Below, piece after piece: positions 38,668-50,300 of a DNA stretch of 64,000 bases (position 1 is its first letter; each line of letters opens with the position of its first letter). Below the pieces are notes generated by a model. That model was not told the origin of the DNA and ran no database searches. It saw nothing but the letters and a program-made list of their open reading frames with translations. Position numbers and translations under genes: made by a program. Where the stretch lies: the NCBI GenBank assembly GCA_016859345.1, contig CM029119.1, positions 10,978,896 to 11,042,895 of the forward strand. The letters are read 5' to 3'. The DNA is from Istiophorus platypterus (taxonomy: Eukaryota > Chordata > Actinopteri > Istiophoriformes > Istiophoridae).

Positions 38668-41600
38668 AACCCATAAGAAAAAGAAGAAAAGTTGTAGTTA
38701 AAAAAAAAATATAAAGATAAATAAATAAAAATTAATATGTCACAGCTAAACTATGATAAAATTCACAGTGGTTCACACTTTGCTTTTAGCAGAGCTTGTT
38801 AGACGCTACTGCCACACACTAAAGTTACACTGTATTAAAGAGAGATCAGCATGTTCTCTGCACAAAGGGTGTGGCGTTTTGAATAGGGGAAAAAAAAGCT
38901 GCTTTGGTATACTGGCTAAAAATACAACAAAATAACAAAAAACCCTACATCCACCAAATCCAGACTTCCACAGACCATTATGGGTTGGGCAAGAACAACA
39001 TATCATGATATAATAAATTGGCCACCTATCAATGTAATATATCTATCACCATAACTGGCTGAGCAAACAAGGAGAAGCACCTCCTATTAAAGTCTCTCTG
39101 AAGTGTAGCTGAATCGACAGGGCACTTGGTAGCACTCCCTGGATACAGACCATCACGGAAAGTATCAACTCAGCTGCTTTAAAAGTATCAAATAAACACA
39201 AAATTGCACTATAAATCATACTGGCATCATGTAATCATTGTGCTATCCCATTTCAAGCTGCCCTCCAACTCCAGTCCCAATACCGAATGGGTATAATAAG
39301 AAATGGAAGAAGAAAGGAATAAAAAAGGACACATCCGTACTCTCTCTTATCATCATGAATGTGTGCGAGAAGCTGCTCTCTGACTTGGTCCTCAGTCAGC
39401 TTGTCACCCACTGCAACCATCAGCCTCTGGGCCTTGGCATCCACGTCACCCACTTCCACTCCGCCTTCATGGTGGAAAAGCACATGGTCGCCCTCACGTG
39501 TGGCATAGATACACACATAAAACTCCTCCTCCTGGGCAGGCCAGTAGAGAGTCAGGGTAAACACAAGGACACATGAAGAATATTTCCATGGCTTTAGTCT
39601 GCAAACAGCAAAGTACGCATTCTCCTTTTTTTTTTTTTAACAAAGAGCCGACATATTGTTTGAACATTATGACTTAAACAACAACCAGTTCTTTCTTTAA
39701 ACCAAACTGACCTTCATACATGGTGCGGCTGTTCACTTCAATATAATATGAAAAAATAAAAAGGGAAACCAGCCATGGATTCTGCCGTAAGTATAAAAGG
39801 ATGGTGGAAAACATTACCTGTGCATGTGGAACAAATGGTTCAATGAGGAAATTCTTCAGCACACCCTTTGCCTTCCCCACCTATTCAAGATAAACACTTG
39901 ATATCACAAAACCGAAGCTTGTTAATCTAACCTAGATAAATAATTGACAGGAAATCTACTGTATATGGAGGTAAATGACTGTAAAAATGTTTTTTTTTCT
40001 ACCCCAAACTTGAAAAATGTTATAACACATTTTCAACTAGACATTTTGTTGATAGGGGAAAAAAGAAAACAGTGTCAGTCTAATATATTTTTGGTTCCAC
40101 AACCAGGGAAATGGCTGGAGCATAAATTGCCTCATGTAGTGAAATTATGGCCACTTGCCTGTTTAAAGATCAAGATAGCGTGTGTGTATCTATGGTGGAC
40201 CAGAATAGACCACCTTCCTCCACTGGCATTAAATAACCTCTGACCTGGCAGATCTAAACATAAGCCCAAGGCCTGTGGTGCAGGACACAACATATAATAG
40301 GTCCATATGTTGGGACAAATCTACAAGTACTGTAGCTTGTTCCATATAATATGCACAACAAAATGTGGAAAATGTAATTTACTAATCGGGTGAGACTGTT
40401 TGGGCACATTGTTGTTGTCATTTATGACATAATTAGTCATAGAATCATGATGAAGAGAGGGGACCATGTGCTAAATATATTTAAGATACAATCAATTTTC
40501 ATTATTTAAATAAATGTTTTTGTGGTTCTTGTAACACCACATATACCCCCAAGTCCATCAAAAGAACCAAAAAAATACATTTAGGAGTCCAGAGAGAAAG
40601 GGCAAATTAACACTACAGAAAGTAAAGTTATTGTGACCTATTAGATTGAGTTAGATTGAGCAAATTCAATTTTATTTTGAATAGGGATACAGACACAGAA
40701 TTGCTGGTTCTTCAGGAAAAGACCAGCTGCTCTTTGTCTCAATGAAACGATGGATAAGTGTCCAGTCACTGCGGTGACACAGTGGGCAGCAAATGCAGTG
40801 AGCAAGGAAGTAACGGGGTCAGCCAGTAAAGAAAAGTGAACAGGAATTCATCTACCGATAATCTGTAGTGGCCAATAAAAACTACATCCAGGTGATCATT
40901 TCTGGTAATTTCTTTGTGAACTTTGTTACATGAACACAATATTTATACTGATTAACCTAGTGATCAGAGCAACCAGCAATAATTTACAAATAGAATACTT
41001 CCTTATAGTATTATAAACTAGTCTTCAGTGTGTTGATGTCTGATAAGCGTTCAAACTCCTGCTTGATCGTTTTTGTTTTTTTTCCCCATCTAAACATTTA
41101 CCGAGACAGAGATAGTACAGTCGGCTTACAGTGATCTCTTTCATGAAGCGGGATTTGAGCCACTCCTGGACGCCCTGCAGGTCCAGGTTGATGCCCACCA
41201 GACCAAGCTTCCAACGCTGCTTGATCAGCTGATCTGGCTTCACCACCAGCCGCTACAGGGAGACAAAGTGGATGAAAAGATGAACCATATATTAAACAAA
41301 AGCCAAATTGCATCAATACTGACTTCAGGATAAAATTAACTGAATGAACAATCTCTCCACTTACACACCCCACACACACAGTTTGTTTAAGCTGTATGAT
41401 AATGGCTAGGTCAGTGTTTATACACCCATTTGCCCTGTTTTGGTTCAAAACTCCAGTCACGTGCCACTGCAATGGTAATAATTTTCATGTCCTAAAAGTT
41501 TCAGCGACAAACAGCATTTAATGAGCCTTTTGGTTTCAATCATCATTTGCCAGCTGAGGAAACAAAAACAAAAAACAGAGAGGCTTGTATGGTAGAAGGG

Positions 41601-41796
41601 TCTTAAGGCTGCAGTGAGCCAATCACATTAGCGTTACCTCTGTCAGCAGCCATGGGTGCTCCTGGGTGAGGTGGTCCCAGTCAGTCTCCGTGGTTACGTT
41701 GGCATAGCGGAAGCGGTTCTGAACTGCCGCTGAGGTGCAGATATACTTAAACAAGAACTCTTTTCCTGTCTGTTCTGAGATGGCTTTTGCCGACAT
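26636..41796 (-). CDS. acly: ATP-citrate synthase (ATP citrate lyase)
   Basis: Twenty-seven constant coding exons in transcript order: 41796-41638, 41252-41130, 39880-39818, 39531-39341, 38619-38540, 38217-38087, 37613-37495, 37226-37090, 36746-36685, 35810-35693, 35543-35389, 34624-34531, 31938-31797, 31071-30903, 30798-30694, 30491-30295, 30164-30083, 29944-29834, 29747-29620, 29492-29399, 28967-28813, 28679-28529, 28174-28031, 27824-27711, 27476-27394, 26890-26814, 26730-26636. They encode 1092 aa (human isoforms 1091 and 1101). The enzyme makes cytosolic acetyl-CoA and oxaloacetate from citrate, CoA and ATP. Visible are the ATP-grasp/citrate-binding half ([10 protein letters not shown] with Asn346 and Thr348, Tyr364, Arg379), the linker with RTASFSE (Ser455 phosphosite), the phosphohistidine QFGHAGA (His751, human 760) and the citrate-synthase-like half ([21 protein letters not shown]), ending EHMSM. 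The ATP-loop Gly67 is Trp. Two extra in-frame exons lie at 33579 and 34244. Confidence 0.97.
33579..33608 (-). other. acly: Putative 30-nt cassette exon of acly
   Basis: In the 2.6-kb intron between the exons ending at 34531 and starting at 31938, a 30-nt segment is bounded by GTCACAG on its 5' side and GTATGG on its 3' side. Between the flanking phases it would insert ten residues ([10 protein letters not shown]) without shifting the frame. Mammalian ACLY has a 10-residue alternatively spliced exon at this point of the linker after Ser455, so position, phase and length all agree. The sequence itself is not conserved. Including it gives 1102 aa. Confidence 0.6.
34244..34255 (-). other. acly: Possible 12-nt microexon of acly
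   Basis: Within the same intron, GTGGTCACAG precedes the 12 nt GCGATTGGAAAG, which are followed by a strong donor GTAAGT. Inclusion would keep the frame and add GDWK or a close variant. No known mammalian counterpart comes to mind, and 12-nt exons can be predicted by chance, so it needs transcript evidence. Confidence 0.3.
37843..37893. repeat. (TAA)n microsatellite
   Basis: An ATT/TAT-rich start passes into about eleven pure TAA units inside an acly intron. Confidence 0.95.
38635..38663. repeat. (CA)n tract beside an acly acceptor
   Basis: About 14 CA units lie only 16 nt upstream, in the transcript sense, of the acly exon that starts at 38619. On the transcript strand the tract is (TG)n followed by a T-rich stretch and TCCTAAAAG, so the branch-point and pyrimidine-tract region is partly made of the repeat. 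Confidence 0.93.
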
Positions 41797-42430
41797 GGCA
41801 ACGCTGGCTAGCACAGGACCTGTGGGAAACGGAGGCTGACAGTTAACTTCACAGTCAGAGCACCACGATATGTACAGACAGGTGACAAATTAAAAAGGGA
41901 AAAAACAACATTAAGTGTCCTAGTAAGGTTTTGGGCCAGCTTGTGATGTCAGAACAGCTTCAATGCACCTTGGGGTTGATTCTGCAAGTCACTGTAACTC
42001 TACTTTTCACTGAAGCACTTAAAGACAACACTTGTCTCTCTGCAAGTTTACTTCAGCATCTGCAGATGTTCTCAAGCAAACAGAGATCAAAGGTCGGGCA
42101 GCAATGAGCAGTGTATGACAATGATGACAATGAGCAAAAAGCACAAAACTTCGTAGTGCATTTATACCTCCTAGTGAGTACAGAGGGAGAATTTGCAGTG
42201 TGACTGTTATAAGAAACAAAACACACACACATATACTCGACCCCATAATGAGATAGGATAGAGCTCAGGGATGAAGGACAACTGCGTGGTACCAACTGGT
42301 TCATTTCATCCCTGAGGGTCAGGCTCTACCTTTGAAGTGGATAGTGACTAATCAGTACATTCCAGAGATAATATAACTACAGCTTCACAAGTGAATAGTA
42401 AAATGTGAATAGTATTAAAATTTTCCATTA

Positions 42431-42560
42431 CACAGACTCCCATAGGTGTTCAATCGGGTTAAGATCTGGTGACTACTGAGGCCATAACTTATGATTTGCA
42501 ACATTTTCATTCCAAACCATTCAGTGATCCCTCACGCTCTACATGGAGGCGCCTGCATTT
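42431..42560 (-). mobile_element. Tc1/mariner transposase relic
   Basis: Reading the minus strand, the segment encodes a motif SPDLNPIEHLWE at 42473-42438, preceded by NHKLWPQ and, after a stop, an EWF-like block. SPDLNPIE-LW is the hallmark of the last catalytic region of Tc1-like DD34E transposases. Stop codons interrupt the frame, only about 40 codons remain and no terminal repeats were seen nearby, so this is a dead fragment. Confidence 0.8.
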
Positions 42561-44278
42561 GCTATGTTCCTCCAAATATTCATTCAGGTTTTACCTGTCT
42601 CCTGTCTGTATATACTGTGGATATAAGAAAACAAACAAAACAAAACTGAGCACATGTGCATTCTGAGCAACTAGAAACTACAGGCCAAAGCACTTCTTAT
42701 TTTAAACCAGGATGGGGACTAAACCCCAATCAGGCCCAGAGGAAAATGTATGCATGCAATATGAGGTTATCCAATGTACATTCATTGGTATTGCATATCA
42801 GTAAAAGAAAAAAACAGTAAACTGAATTCCTTGAAAATAAATCCAGGGTTTGTGCACATGCTCAGAAGTGGTTGATTAAATGCCCTATAACTGAGGAGTT
42901 ACACAGTTACAAAGTCGTGTTTTACAACATCAGACTGACTACCCTCAATCTAATGGGTTGCAAGTTTTACTGATTTCAAGCCAAGTGGCTTGCCAGTGGA
43001 AACGTATCTATATTTGAAATCTTTACAGAGACAAATGCCTCACTGCAAACTCTACTCTGCATCAGAGCCTTAAAAAGGCATCTCGTCTTTAACTCTTCAT
43101 AAACTAGAAGCCTTTGGGTATAACAACAAATCCTAAATTTACCAACTCATCACAGGGCCTTTCTACTCATTTTGTTTTAGTGTGCATAACTGTAATCATT
43201 AATCTTACAGAAAAATTTGTTTTGCTCGGCAAAGCTAATTGCTGGAAAATGTAAGGATTAAAACGTAATACTGTGGAGTTTCAAGGTTCATGTAAGTGAC
43301 TGATGGCTCCCTTATTCTTTGTTCCAAAACTAGATACTTGAGATCCACACTGAAAATAAATCCTTTTGTGCCTCCTCAGTATTTTTACAGTCATGTTTAC
43401 CACCATAATAAAAAGGTTGTTTCCAGCCCTAAATGCAGCATCTAAAATGTAAAGACTAACTGCAGTGGTTTTGGTACACTACAGTCAAACCCTTAAATGT
43501 AGGCACAAAAGCTTAAAAGACAACTGAAAATCCTTTCTAGGCCAAAGTTTAATAAGTGGCATAATCAAGATCGGATCCAAAAGACACACAAGAAACTCTT
43601 CTGTTAAATCTCTGTGTGAATTCATAGTATCGAATTGAATAAATTATCAAAGCTTTGAATCTCAGAACAATATATGTATCTGAGTAAAGCTGTGACGAGC
43701 CAATACAGAGACAAGTTACATCAATGACATTCCTATTTTAAAGATCGGGGCATGTTGTCAGACCTGCCAAGCAAACCCTTGGCTGCCGCTGCTAACTCAG
43801 CTACAAAAAACATAAAACCAGTACTACATAGGTCATTTCCCCTTTGGCCCAATACCTAAAGTTTAGGGCTCTAATTCAGAGCGATGCAAGAAATTCTAAA
43901 GGGCCGGAGGAGCAATATGGGTGGAAAAGCCATTACAGGTGATACTCTTACCACCTCCACTGCAAAATAAACAGTTGGCCTTGATAACATCCGTCTTATC
44001 ACTACATCTGTGTTACTGATAACCAATTTATGGTGGTTTTATTCAAGCAGTGGCTCTTTCTGCTGGCTGCAGCACTTCAAAGCCTAAAGCGTCGGTCTGC
44101 AAGAGGTCTGTGATATTTCAACCGGGGGGAGCTTGGCTTAGCAGGCTACCGTGTCGTGCTTTGAGAGGCAGATGTCCCAGTATTTATCCTGCCATAATCC
44201 ACGGCCCCAGTCCATTGTCTGAAGCCATGTTGCCGTGAAATTGGTGTCACCGCGCTGTTTCCTGAGATGAAGGAAGGT

Positions 44279-44360
44279 GGATTTGGAGGAGGAGGAGGCG
44301 GCGGCAGCAACAACAGCAGCAGCAGCAGCAGCACCAGAACCAGAACCAGATCCAGCACCA
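44279..44360. repeat. GGA/GGC/AGC trinucleotide and ACCAGA low-complexity block
   Basis: A run of GGAGGAGGAGGCGGCGGCAG passes into an AACAGCAGC/AGC tract of about eight units and then three or four AACCAGA-like units. It forms open frames (Gly-rich plus, Leu-rich minus) with no domain; they are not treated as genes. Confidence 0.85.
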
Positions 44361-44809
44361 GAACCACAGGGGCCAGCAAAGGGGGGACACTGCTTCAGAC
44401 ACAGCTGCAGTCTGACGAACCCAGCGTGCTACATCATGTGCGTCGGGCCAGACTAAAGCTCCTGTACCGCTTCACCACACCCACTCCCTCCCTCAGGCTG
44501 AGTTTTCTCGACTGGGCAAGTTCAAATAACTTCTAGATAAAATACCGGAGGCCCACGATGGACGGATGTAGGCGACAAAAAAAAAAAAAAAAAAAAAACC
44601 CAGCAAAAGCCTCCACCTCCGGGGGCAGACACGAGGGCAGATAACCAGCCGGCCGAGGCAGGGCTCGTTGTTTCCGAATGATGTCAGATCTGGTTAGCCT
44701 GTGATTAATATCCCCCCCAGACGGTGAGGAGTCAGTTAATCATCCAGTAGGTCTGTTTATTTTAATCTCGAATACGGGCAGCTAAGGAAACGATCGCAAG
44801 AAACAGCTG

Positions 44810-44857
44810 TTCTTCTTCTTCTTCTTCTTCTTCTCCTCCTTCTTCTTCTTCTTCTAC
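44810..44857. repeat. (CTT)n microsatellite
   Basis: About fifteen TTC/CTT units with a central CTC interruption, in acly intron 1 near the promoter. Confidence 0.95.
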
Positions 44858-45170
44858 TACTGTGTCTGCGGCTTTAGCAGCGAAACCGTCCAGCATCTCA
44901 CATCCGCTAAACCCCGAGTCCCGGTCCCTGCCCGTCTCCTTAGCTAAAGTAGTGAACCAGTAAACCCCCGCCGCCGACGACGCCCTGGCGTTTACGACAA
45001 AAGAAAAACAACCGAGCGAAGGCCTCCGTTACCTGGTCGATGAGAGCTGGGGCTTTCCTCCGGGCACAGGAGTCGCGTCCTGGTGAGACACGACACGGTT
45101 GAAAAGGGAGTCGCTCCGCTGGGCGTGCGTCGACTCCCGCCTGGCGCCTCCTCACGCCGCTCGGCTCGAA

Positions 45171-45240
45171 CCACGATCTGGCGACTCCGCTCCTCGGGGC
45201 CCTGATTGGCTGAAAGGGGACGTCAGTCCCTCCCACTCTC
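45171..45240 (-). promoter_or_regulatory. acly core promoter region with CCAAT and CRE-like sites
   Basis: Upstream of the noncoding acly exon, the plus strand has CTGATTGGCT (minus strand AGCCAATCAG, an NF-Y-type CCAAT box) at about 45203-45212, and GACGTCA at 45219-45225, a CRE-like core. The surroundings are CpG-rich with GGGGCC-type motifs. Sp1 and NF-Y control of ACLY is known in mammals; linking it to these sites is inference. Confidence 0.45.
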
Positions 45241-45262
45241 CTCTTCCTCAACAGATTTATTA

Positions 45263-45307
45263 TAAGAAGCAATAAATAAATCAATAAATCAATCAATAAA
45301 TAAATAT
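45263..45307. repeat. AATAAATC-type tetranucleotide repeat
   Basis: AAATAAATCAATAAATCAAT-like units over about 45 bp just upstream of the acly promoter; they add spurious minus-strand Tyr/Leu/Ile frames. Confidence 0.85.
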
Positions 45308-47383
45308 CACTCGCTACAAATGTCAGATTTAAAAGAACTCTTGACAAAAATAAAATTTTTAACCTTTTTTTTTTTTTTTTTTAATTTCCCCTTTCTGAAA
45401 TATTTCTTGTAGGCGTTTCATCATTTAAGTTCATTTAATAAGAAAAAAAATAATAAAAAGATCAGTTCCAGGGGAAAAATGAAAAACGCTCATGCACGTA
45501 ATCGTGTTCATTATCAGGTTTAGTCCCCCCCCCCCCCAATCTGATCACATAATCTGTAGACTGCGGGGGAGGATGTAGTCATAAGTCTTAAGTTTAAAGT
45601 GCTGAATTATAATTAGAAAAATGACAACATGGAAACAACTCATTATGAAGAATGTCTCCATTAGAAGTATTATATTACACATAACTGCATTATCGCTGTT
45701 GTATTTATACCTAAAGTTGTAGTTCTTTACAGTACATTCTGTTGTGTTGTTCATTCTTGATTGATTTGATTTTAAAATTCTTTTTTGCAGAATCACCAAA
45801 GTAACTCTCTCTGTTGAACAAATGCAGTGAAGTAAAAAAATACAAGGACTTCCTCTAAGGATAAAGTAGCATAAAATTGAAACACTCAAAGTATAACTAA
45901 GTACAGTGCTTAACTACTTCCAACTACTGGAATATGGGAGAAAAAAAAAAAATCACATTTCTCCACAAATAAATTAAAAGAAAATACTATCATTACAGTA
46001 AAAGACGAGCTTTTATTTATGCAATAAGAAAAGCATGTCGGTTAACACTGTGACAAGTTTTTAAAAATAATACACAGATCAGTGACAAAACAGTTAACAA
46101 AAGAATCTTCCGGCCTACTATCATTGATCCTTTAAACAGGTGGAACAAGTAGGGGAAGGGCTGTACTGACCGAGCGTGCATGACAGGTATAGGTGGATAA
46201 CAGCTGGGCGTGACCGATGATAATGACATGAAATGAAAGTTAAGTCTTTGATGTTTCTCTAGATGAAGGTTTTACTTGCAAAATTCAGTTTACTGGCCAA
46301 ACATGAAAAAGGTTTTCCCATGAAAGAGCAAAAGATGGAAAAACATGTTGTGCAAGCACGACTGTCATCATTTGCAAATAGGATGTGGTTTTACTCTACA
46401 GCTTCTGATGTAGGTTTCACTGTAAGAACGTTAACTGATTGGTTCATTCTGCTAAGGCACCACTTGAATTTGAATGGGACAGTAGGACAGATGCATGACT
46501 GGTGCTTTAAACAGAAGAAACTCTGGAGTATGTATGCTGATTTTGGCCCTTTCTCAGAAAAACAAAACTTGTACAATCTGAGTGAAGATGATGATGTGGA
46601 AAACATTTACAAATGATTCTCTTAAAAGGGAGGAAGATGATGAATATGATGGCATTCTGCTGCATACAGTACAATAAATATAAATAGACCAAGGGAAGAC
46701 TGAAGAAGAAAAAAAAAAAATTTATGGACACAAAACTCTTTACATTCGAGTCAAATATACAAATGCAGTATGGAGAAGAGGAGAACAAAAACCCAGCAAG
46801 TCGATTCTATATTTGGCAAGTGAGCCAATAAAACCCGGACACACACTTGCAAGAGACCAGTGATGTCCTTAACAGGCTGTCCTGAGGTCAGTTTGAGATT
46901 GAACTTCTACAGTACATTGACTCCTGCTCAACAGAGACCTGCTATCCAAAGAGAACCTTAAAATGTATATCATGTTATGTTTTCTAAAAATGTAATCAAC
47001 CATGATGCTTATATTTCCAAAGTATTCCTCACTACTGATTCACCTTTAGGAAGGCTGAGGCAGTTTTATAAGATTAGATTTCATTTAATATCATTTTGAC
47101 TTTGGCAATAGTGACATGCTCTGAATCTGCTGATCCAAACCTATTTATAGGTGGAAGCTTATGCACTTCTTTATCGTTAATTCACAACTAAAGCCTCTGA
47201 ATTATCCTTCCAAATGTTAGCAACACTGTAAGGAGTAAATTTGGGAGTGAATGTAATTTCTTTAAAAAGAATAGTTGGGAAATTTTCAAGACTCTCAGGA
47301 GAATGAGCATCACAAGGTGACTGTGGGTCCAACTTGATTTTTGTCCTCTGCATGGCTGCATTTTCCCCACATGCTCCTTCCCT
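45308..47383 (-). other. dnajc7 3' UTR and intergenic gap to acly
   Basis: Sequence after the dnajc7 stop codon at 47384 is AT-rich without recognised exons. A minus-strand AATAAA at 46012-46017 would end a 3' UTR of about 1.37 kb. The remaining 0.7 kb up to acly is unassigned and contains homopolymer runs (T run near 45367, C run near 45526). Mammalian TTC25 and CNP, which lie between ACLY and DNAJC7, have no trace here. Confidence 0.55.
46012..46017 (-). terminator. Candidate dnajc7 poly(A) signal
   Basis: AATAAA on the minus strand (TTTATT on plus), about 1.37 kb after the dnajc7 stop codon. No stronger candidate was noticed closer to the stop. Confidence 0.4.
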
Positions 47384-50300
47384 TTAGCCAAATTGGAAGA
47401 AGAAATTTCCAGGTCCAGAGTCTGGGGAAAAAATAATAGGATGAACTTTCTAAAACTGATTCTTTCATGTTTCAGTAACCTTAAATATGTCTGAACTGGA
47501 AAGAAGTTAACACACCTGGATTGGAATCGAAACTAAATCCTCCACCATGGCCACCAAAGAAGGCCCTGAAGATGTTGTTTGCATCAAAATCTAGACAGAA
47601 AGCAAAGGCAAATATCGTGGGATTAGCTGCCGATGTCGGCCTTCAGGAACAACAGGATGGGAAAAAAACATGACATAACATTCTTAACTAAACACAGAAT
47701 GTGGGTGAATAAAGCAGTTTGACAAACTGCTGACACGTTTTACAACTTTTAAAAAACACAATACAATGTGTGTACAGAACACAGAAACAGAAAACATTTG
47801 ACCTCCATAAAAAAGGTCTAAGTTATAGATACAGTTAGGATCACTGAGGTTAATTGATAATGCAGTGCTTAACACTAAACCACTATGTGTGTTACACTAA
47901 GTATGGAAAAAAAGATAAATTGGGTTTCCACTGTTTATAAGGCTAAATTATAAATCTGTGTGGGGTTTGATAACAATTAAGAGAGCAGGAACTTTTAATT
48001 AAATCCATATTAATAGATACATCATATAATGCATATGATGGTTTATTGTGGCTTCTTTAATACACCATTTATGTCCAGGTTGTAAATAATCTCTGAATTA
48101 GTTTTTCATAGCCTGTGAACTAACCATTTTTGTAGTTGCTAGAGAAATATTTTTACAATTTTCAAAAAATACAGAGGCATTAACTTTGTCATTGACCAGA
48201 GATTACAGTGAAAGTCTCATAACACATGTGTCCAAGGTGATTGTAACACATTTTAAGAATAAATAAATAAAAATGGTGCAATCAAAAGCAATGTGTGTAG
48301 TAAAAAACTTTCTGAATGTTTAGCAATAGATCTTAAGAATTTGTAGGGACTGTAAAAGCTGGTATGCGTACAAATTAGAATCCAACAGCCTTTTTTCACA
48401 ACAGAAATTCTGACTTCTCACAATATGAAAAGCACAGTTGTTACTAACATCATTAACAATGGCTATGTGTCCCAGCAAACTTTGACAGTATGCCAGTGAG
48501 CCAGCAGACAAAATACCAGCAACCTGAAAATAAAGTAGCTAAGTGTAATTCATTTAACATTGATTTTATTATTTAGACACGTGCTTTTCCTGCTGTGATA
48601 TATCAAAACATCTTCTGACAAAACTTATGACATTTGTGTAAAACGGCATATCAAAAATCAACTTCTGTACCGCTCGGTCAATACTTTTCATGTGTGAATC
48701 CAGTTTGAAGGCTGTAAAAGTGTTGTGAAAATTGCTATGAAATCAAACACTGAGGTGTTAATTTTCAAGAGGTTAAAAAAAAAAGAAAAAAAAAGCTTGC
48801 TACTCTCAATGTACACATGACCAAGCTGGTCCATCAGTTCCTACCAAAAGCTTTTGGTCTCTTCCATCCCAGACATGTCCTGCAGGTTTAATGTAAGAAA
48901 AGAAACAGCTAAAGCATTTACCTCCGCCATCAAAGCAGCCGTCATCATCCAGATCGTGTCCATTGTCATAGCGGGTCTTCTTCTTTGGGTCGGAGAGCAC
49001 AGTGAAGGCCTCACCGACCTCCTTGAATTTCTTTTCCTCCTCCTTCTGCACCTCTGGAGTCGCTGCACTGTGGCGGTCTGCAAGGTGCAAACAATACAAG
49101 AGAGACCTTAAGATATACAACCATCAAAAATAACCATAATTGGTATTTTGCAGGTGTGTATAAAACAGCAGGGCTACCTGGGTGGTGCATGAGGGCTCGT
49201 TTGCGATAGGCTTTTTTGATCTCGTCCTCAGTGGCATTTTTTCCGACCCCAAGCACCTTGTAGTAATCTTTCCTCTTGCTCTTCTTCAGCTGCAGCTGTG
49301 CCTGCTTCAGCAGATGCTTGTGATCTACAGTAATGGGGGGGGGGGGGGGACGTCAAAAAAAAAAAAAAAAAACAAGCCATGTGAGCATGTGTGTAAACAT
49401 CACCAGCTTGTGAATTAGTTTAGACAACTAAAATATGAGAAAACCGAGAAAGCAGTTTACCTGACGTTTTTTCTGTCTGGTAAACTTTTTCATAGTCCCT
49501 TACAGCCTCTTCATACTGCTCGGTGTCCATGTAACTATGGGTCACACAAAGTCACTGAGAAACTGCACAATACCAAAAAAACAACAACAAAAAAAAAACA
49601 ACCCAGAAATTAGGGGAAACTTATATTGACTCATGTTAACTGTATAGCATACCACTGAGCTCTTCTTAAGAAGGCCTTGATGTAAGTGTCATCTAATTTG
49701 ATTGCACTGGTGCAGTCTTCAATGGCTTGATTAAGCTTCTTCAGCTGTTGATGAGGAAAAGTTGATGAAAGTGAAATGATTGGTGACAAAGAGCTAGAAG
49801 AGCCCGAGTGCTATGCAACATTGCTATTTCCAAGCAAATGATTAGACAGTATAATTCATCAAGAGATACTGCCTTCAATATGATTGGTAGTTGACTTCTC
49901 TTTTCTCAGTTTATTTCCTTTCTGTCTGAAGTGTGACGAAATTGTGAAAGCCTGCGTCAGAGTATAGTACGTAACTTGAGTTGACCTGTTTCCTTTTACC
50001 TTTGCTCCTGCTGTGGCTCTATTGCAGTAGAGTTTAGCATTGGTCTTGATATTGTTGGGGTCTATCGTCAGGGCCTCAGTATACAGCTGGTAGGCGGCTT
50101 CATAGTTGTTGTTCTTGAATGCCTGGTTGCCCTCCTCCTTCTTGGCTTTTAAGGCTTTGGCATTCTGATGTAGGAAGAAACCAAGTCATTGTGTTACTTA
50201 TAAATATTTACTCAAACTTGAAAGTGATATTTAAACCAAACAAAAGATATAGATTTATTAATTATATTTCTGCATGTCCTTAACTATAGATTTACTCTAT

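Larger units (their letters stand above)
41797..45170 (-). other. acly: acly 5' UTR exons and 3.2-kb first intron
   Basis: The coding exon has an acceptor (CCCACAG) that opens it at 41819, giving 23 nt of 5' UTR. A GC-rich upstream exon ends at 45033 with CATCGACCAG and then GTAACG, the most likely noncoding first exon. The intron between holds a dead Tc1-like transposase piece (42431-42560), a GGA/AGC low-complexity block (44279-44360) and a CTT tract (44810-44857). No other gene was recognised in it. Confidence 0.6.

Noticed and set aside
44267..44536. Gly/Ser-rich 89-codon plus frame and Leu/Pro-rich minus frame
   Set aside because: Created by GGA/AGC trinucleotide repeats in acly intron 1.
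46263..46616. 117-codon plus-strand frame antisense to the dnajc7 3' UTR
   Set aside because: Reasonable composition but no recognised motif, no promoter, and AT-rich surroundings; no support beyond length.
49178..49324. Possible separate small J-domain gene
   Set aside because: The J-domain exons join in phase with the TPR exons to a normal-length Dnajc7.
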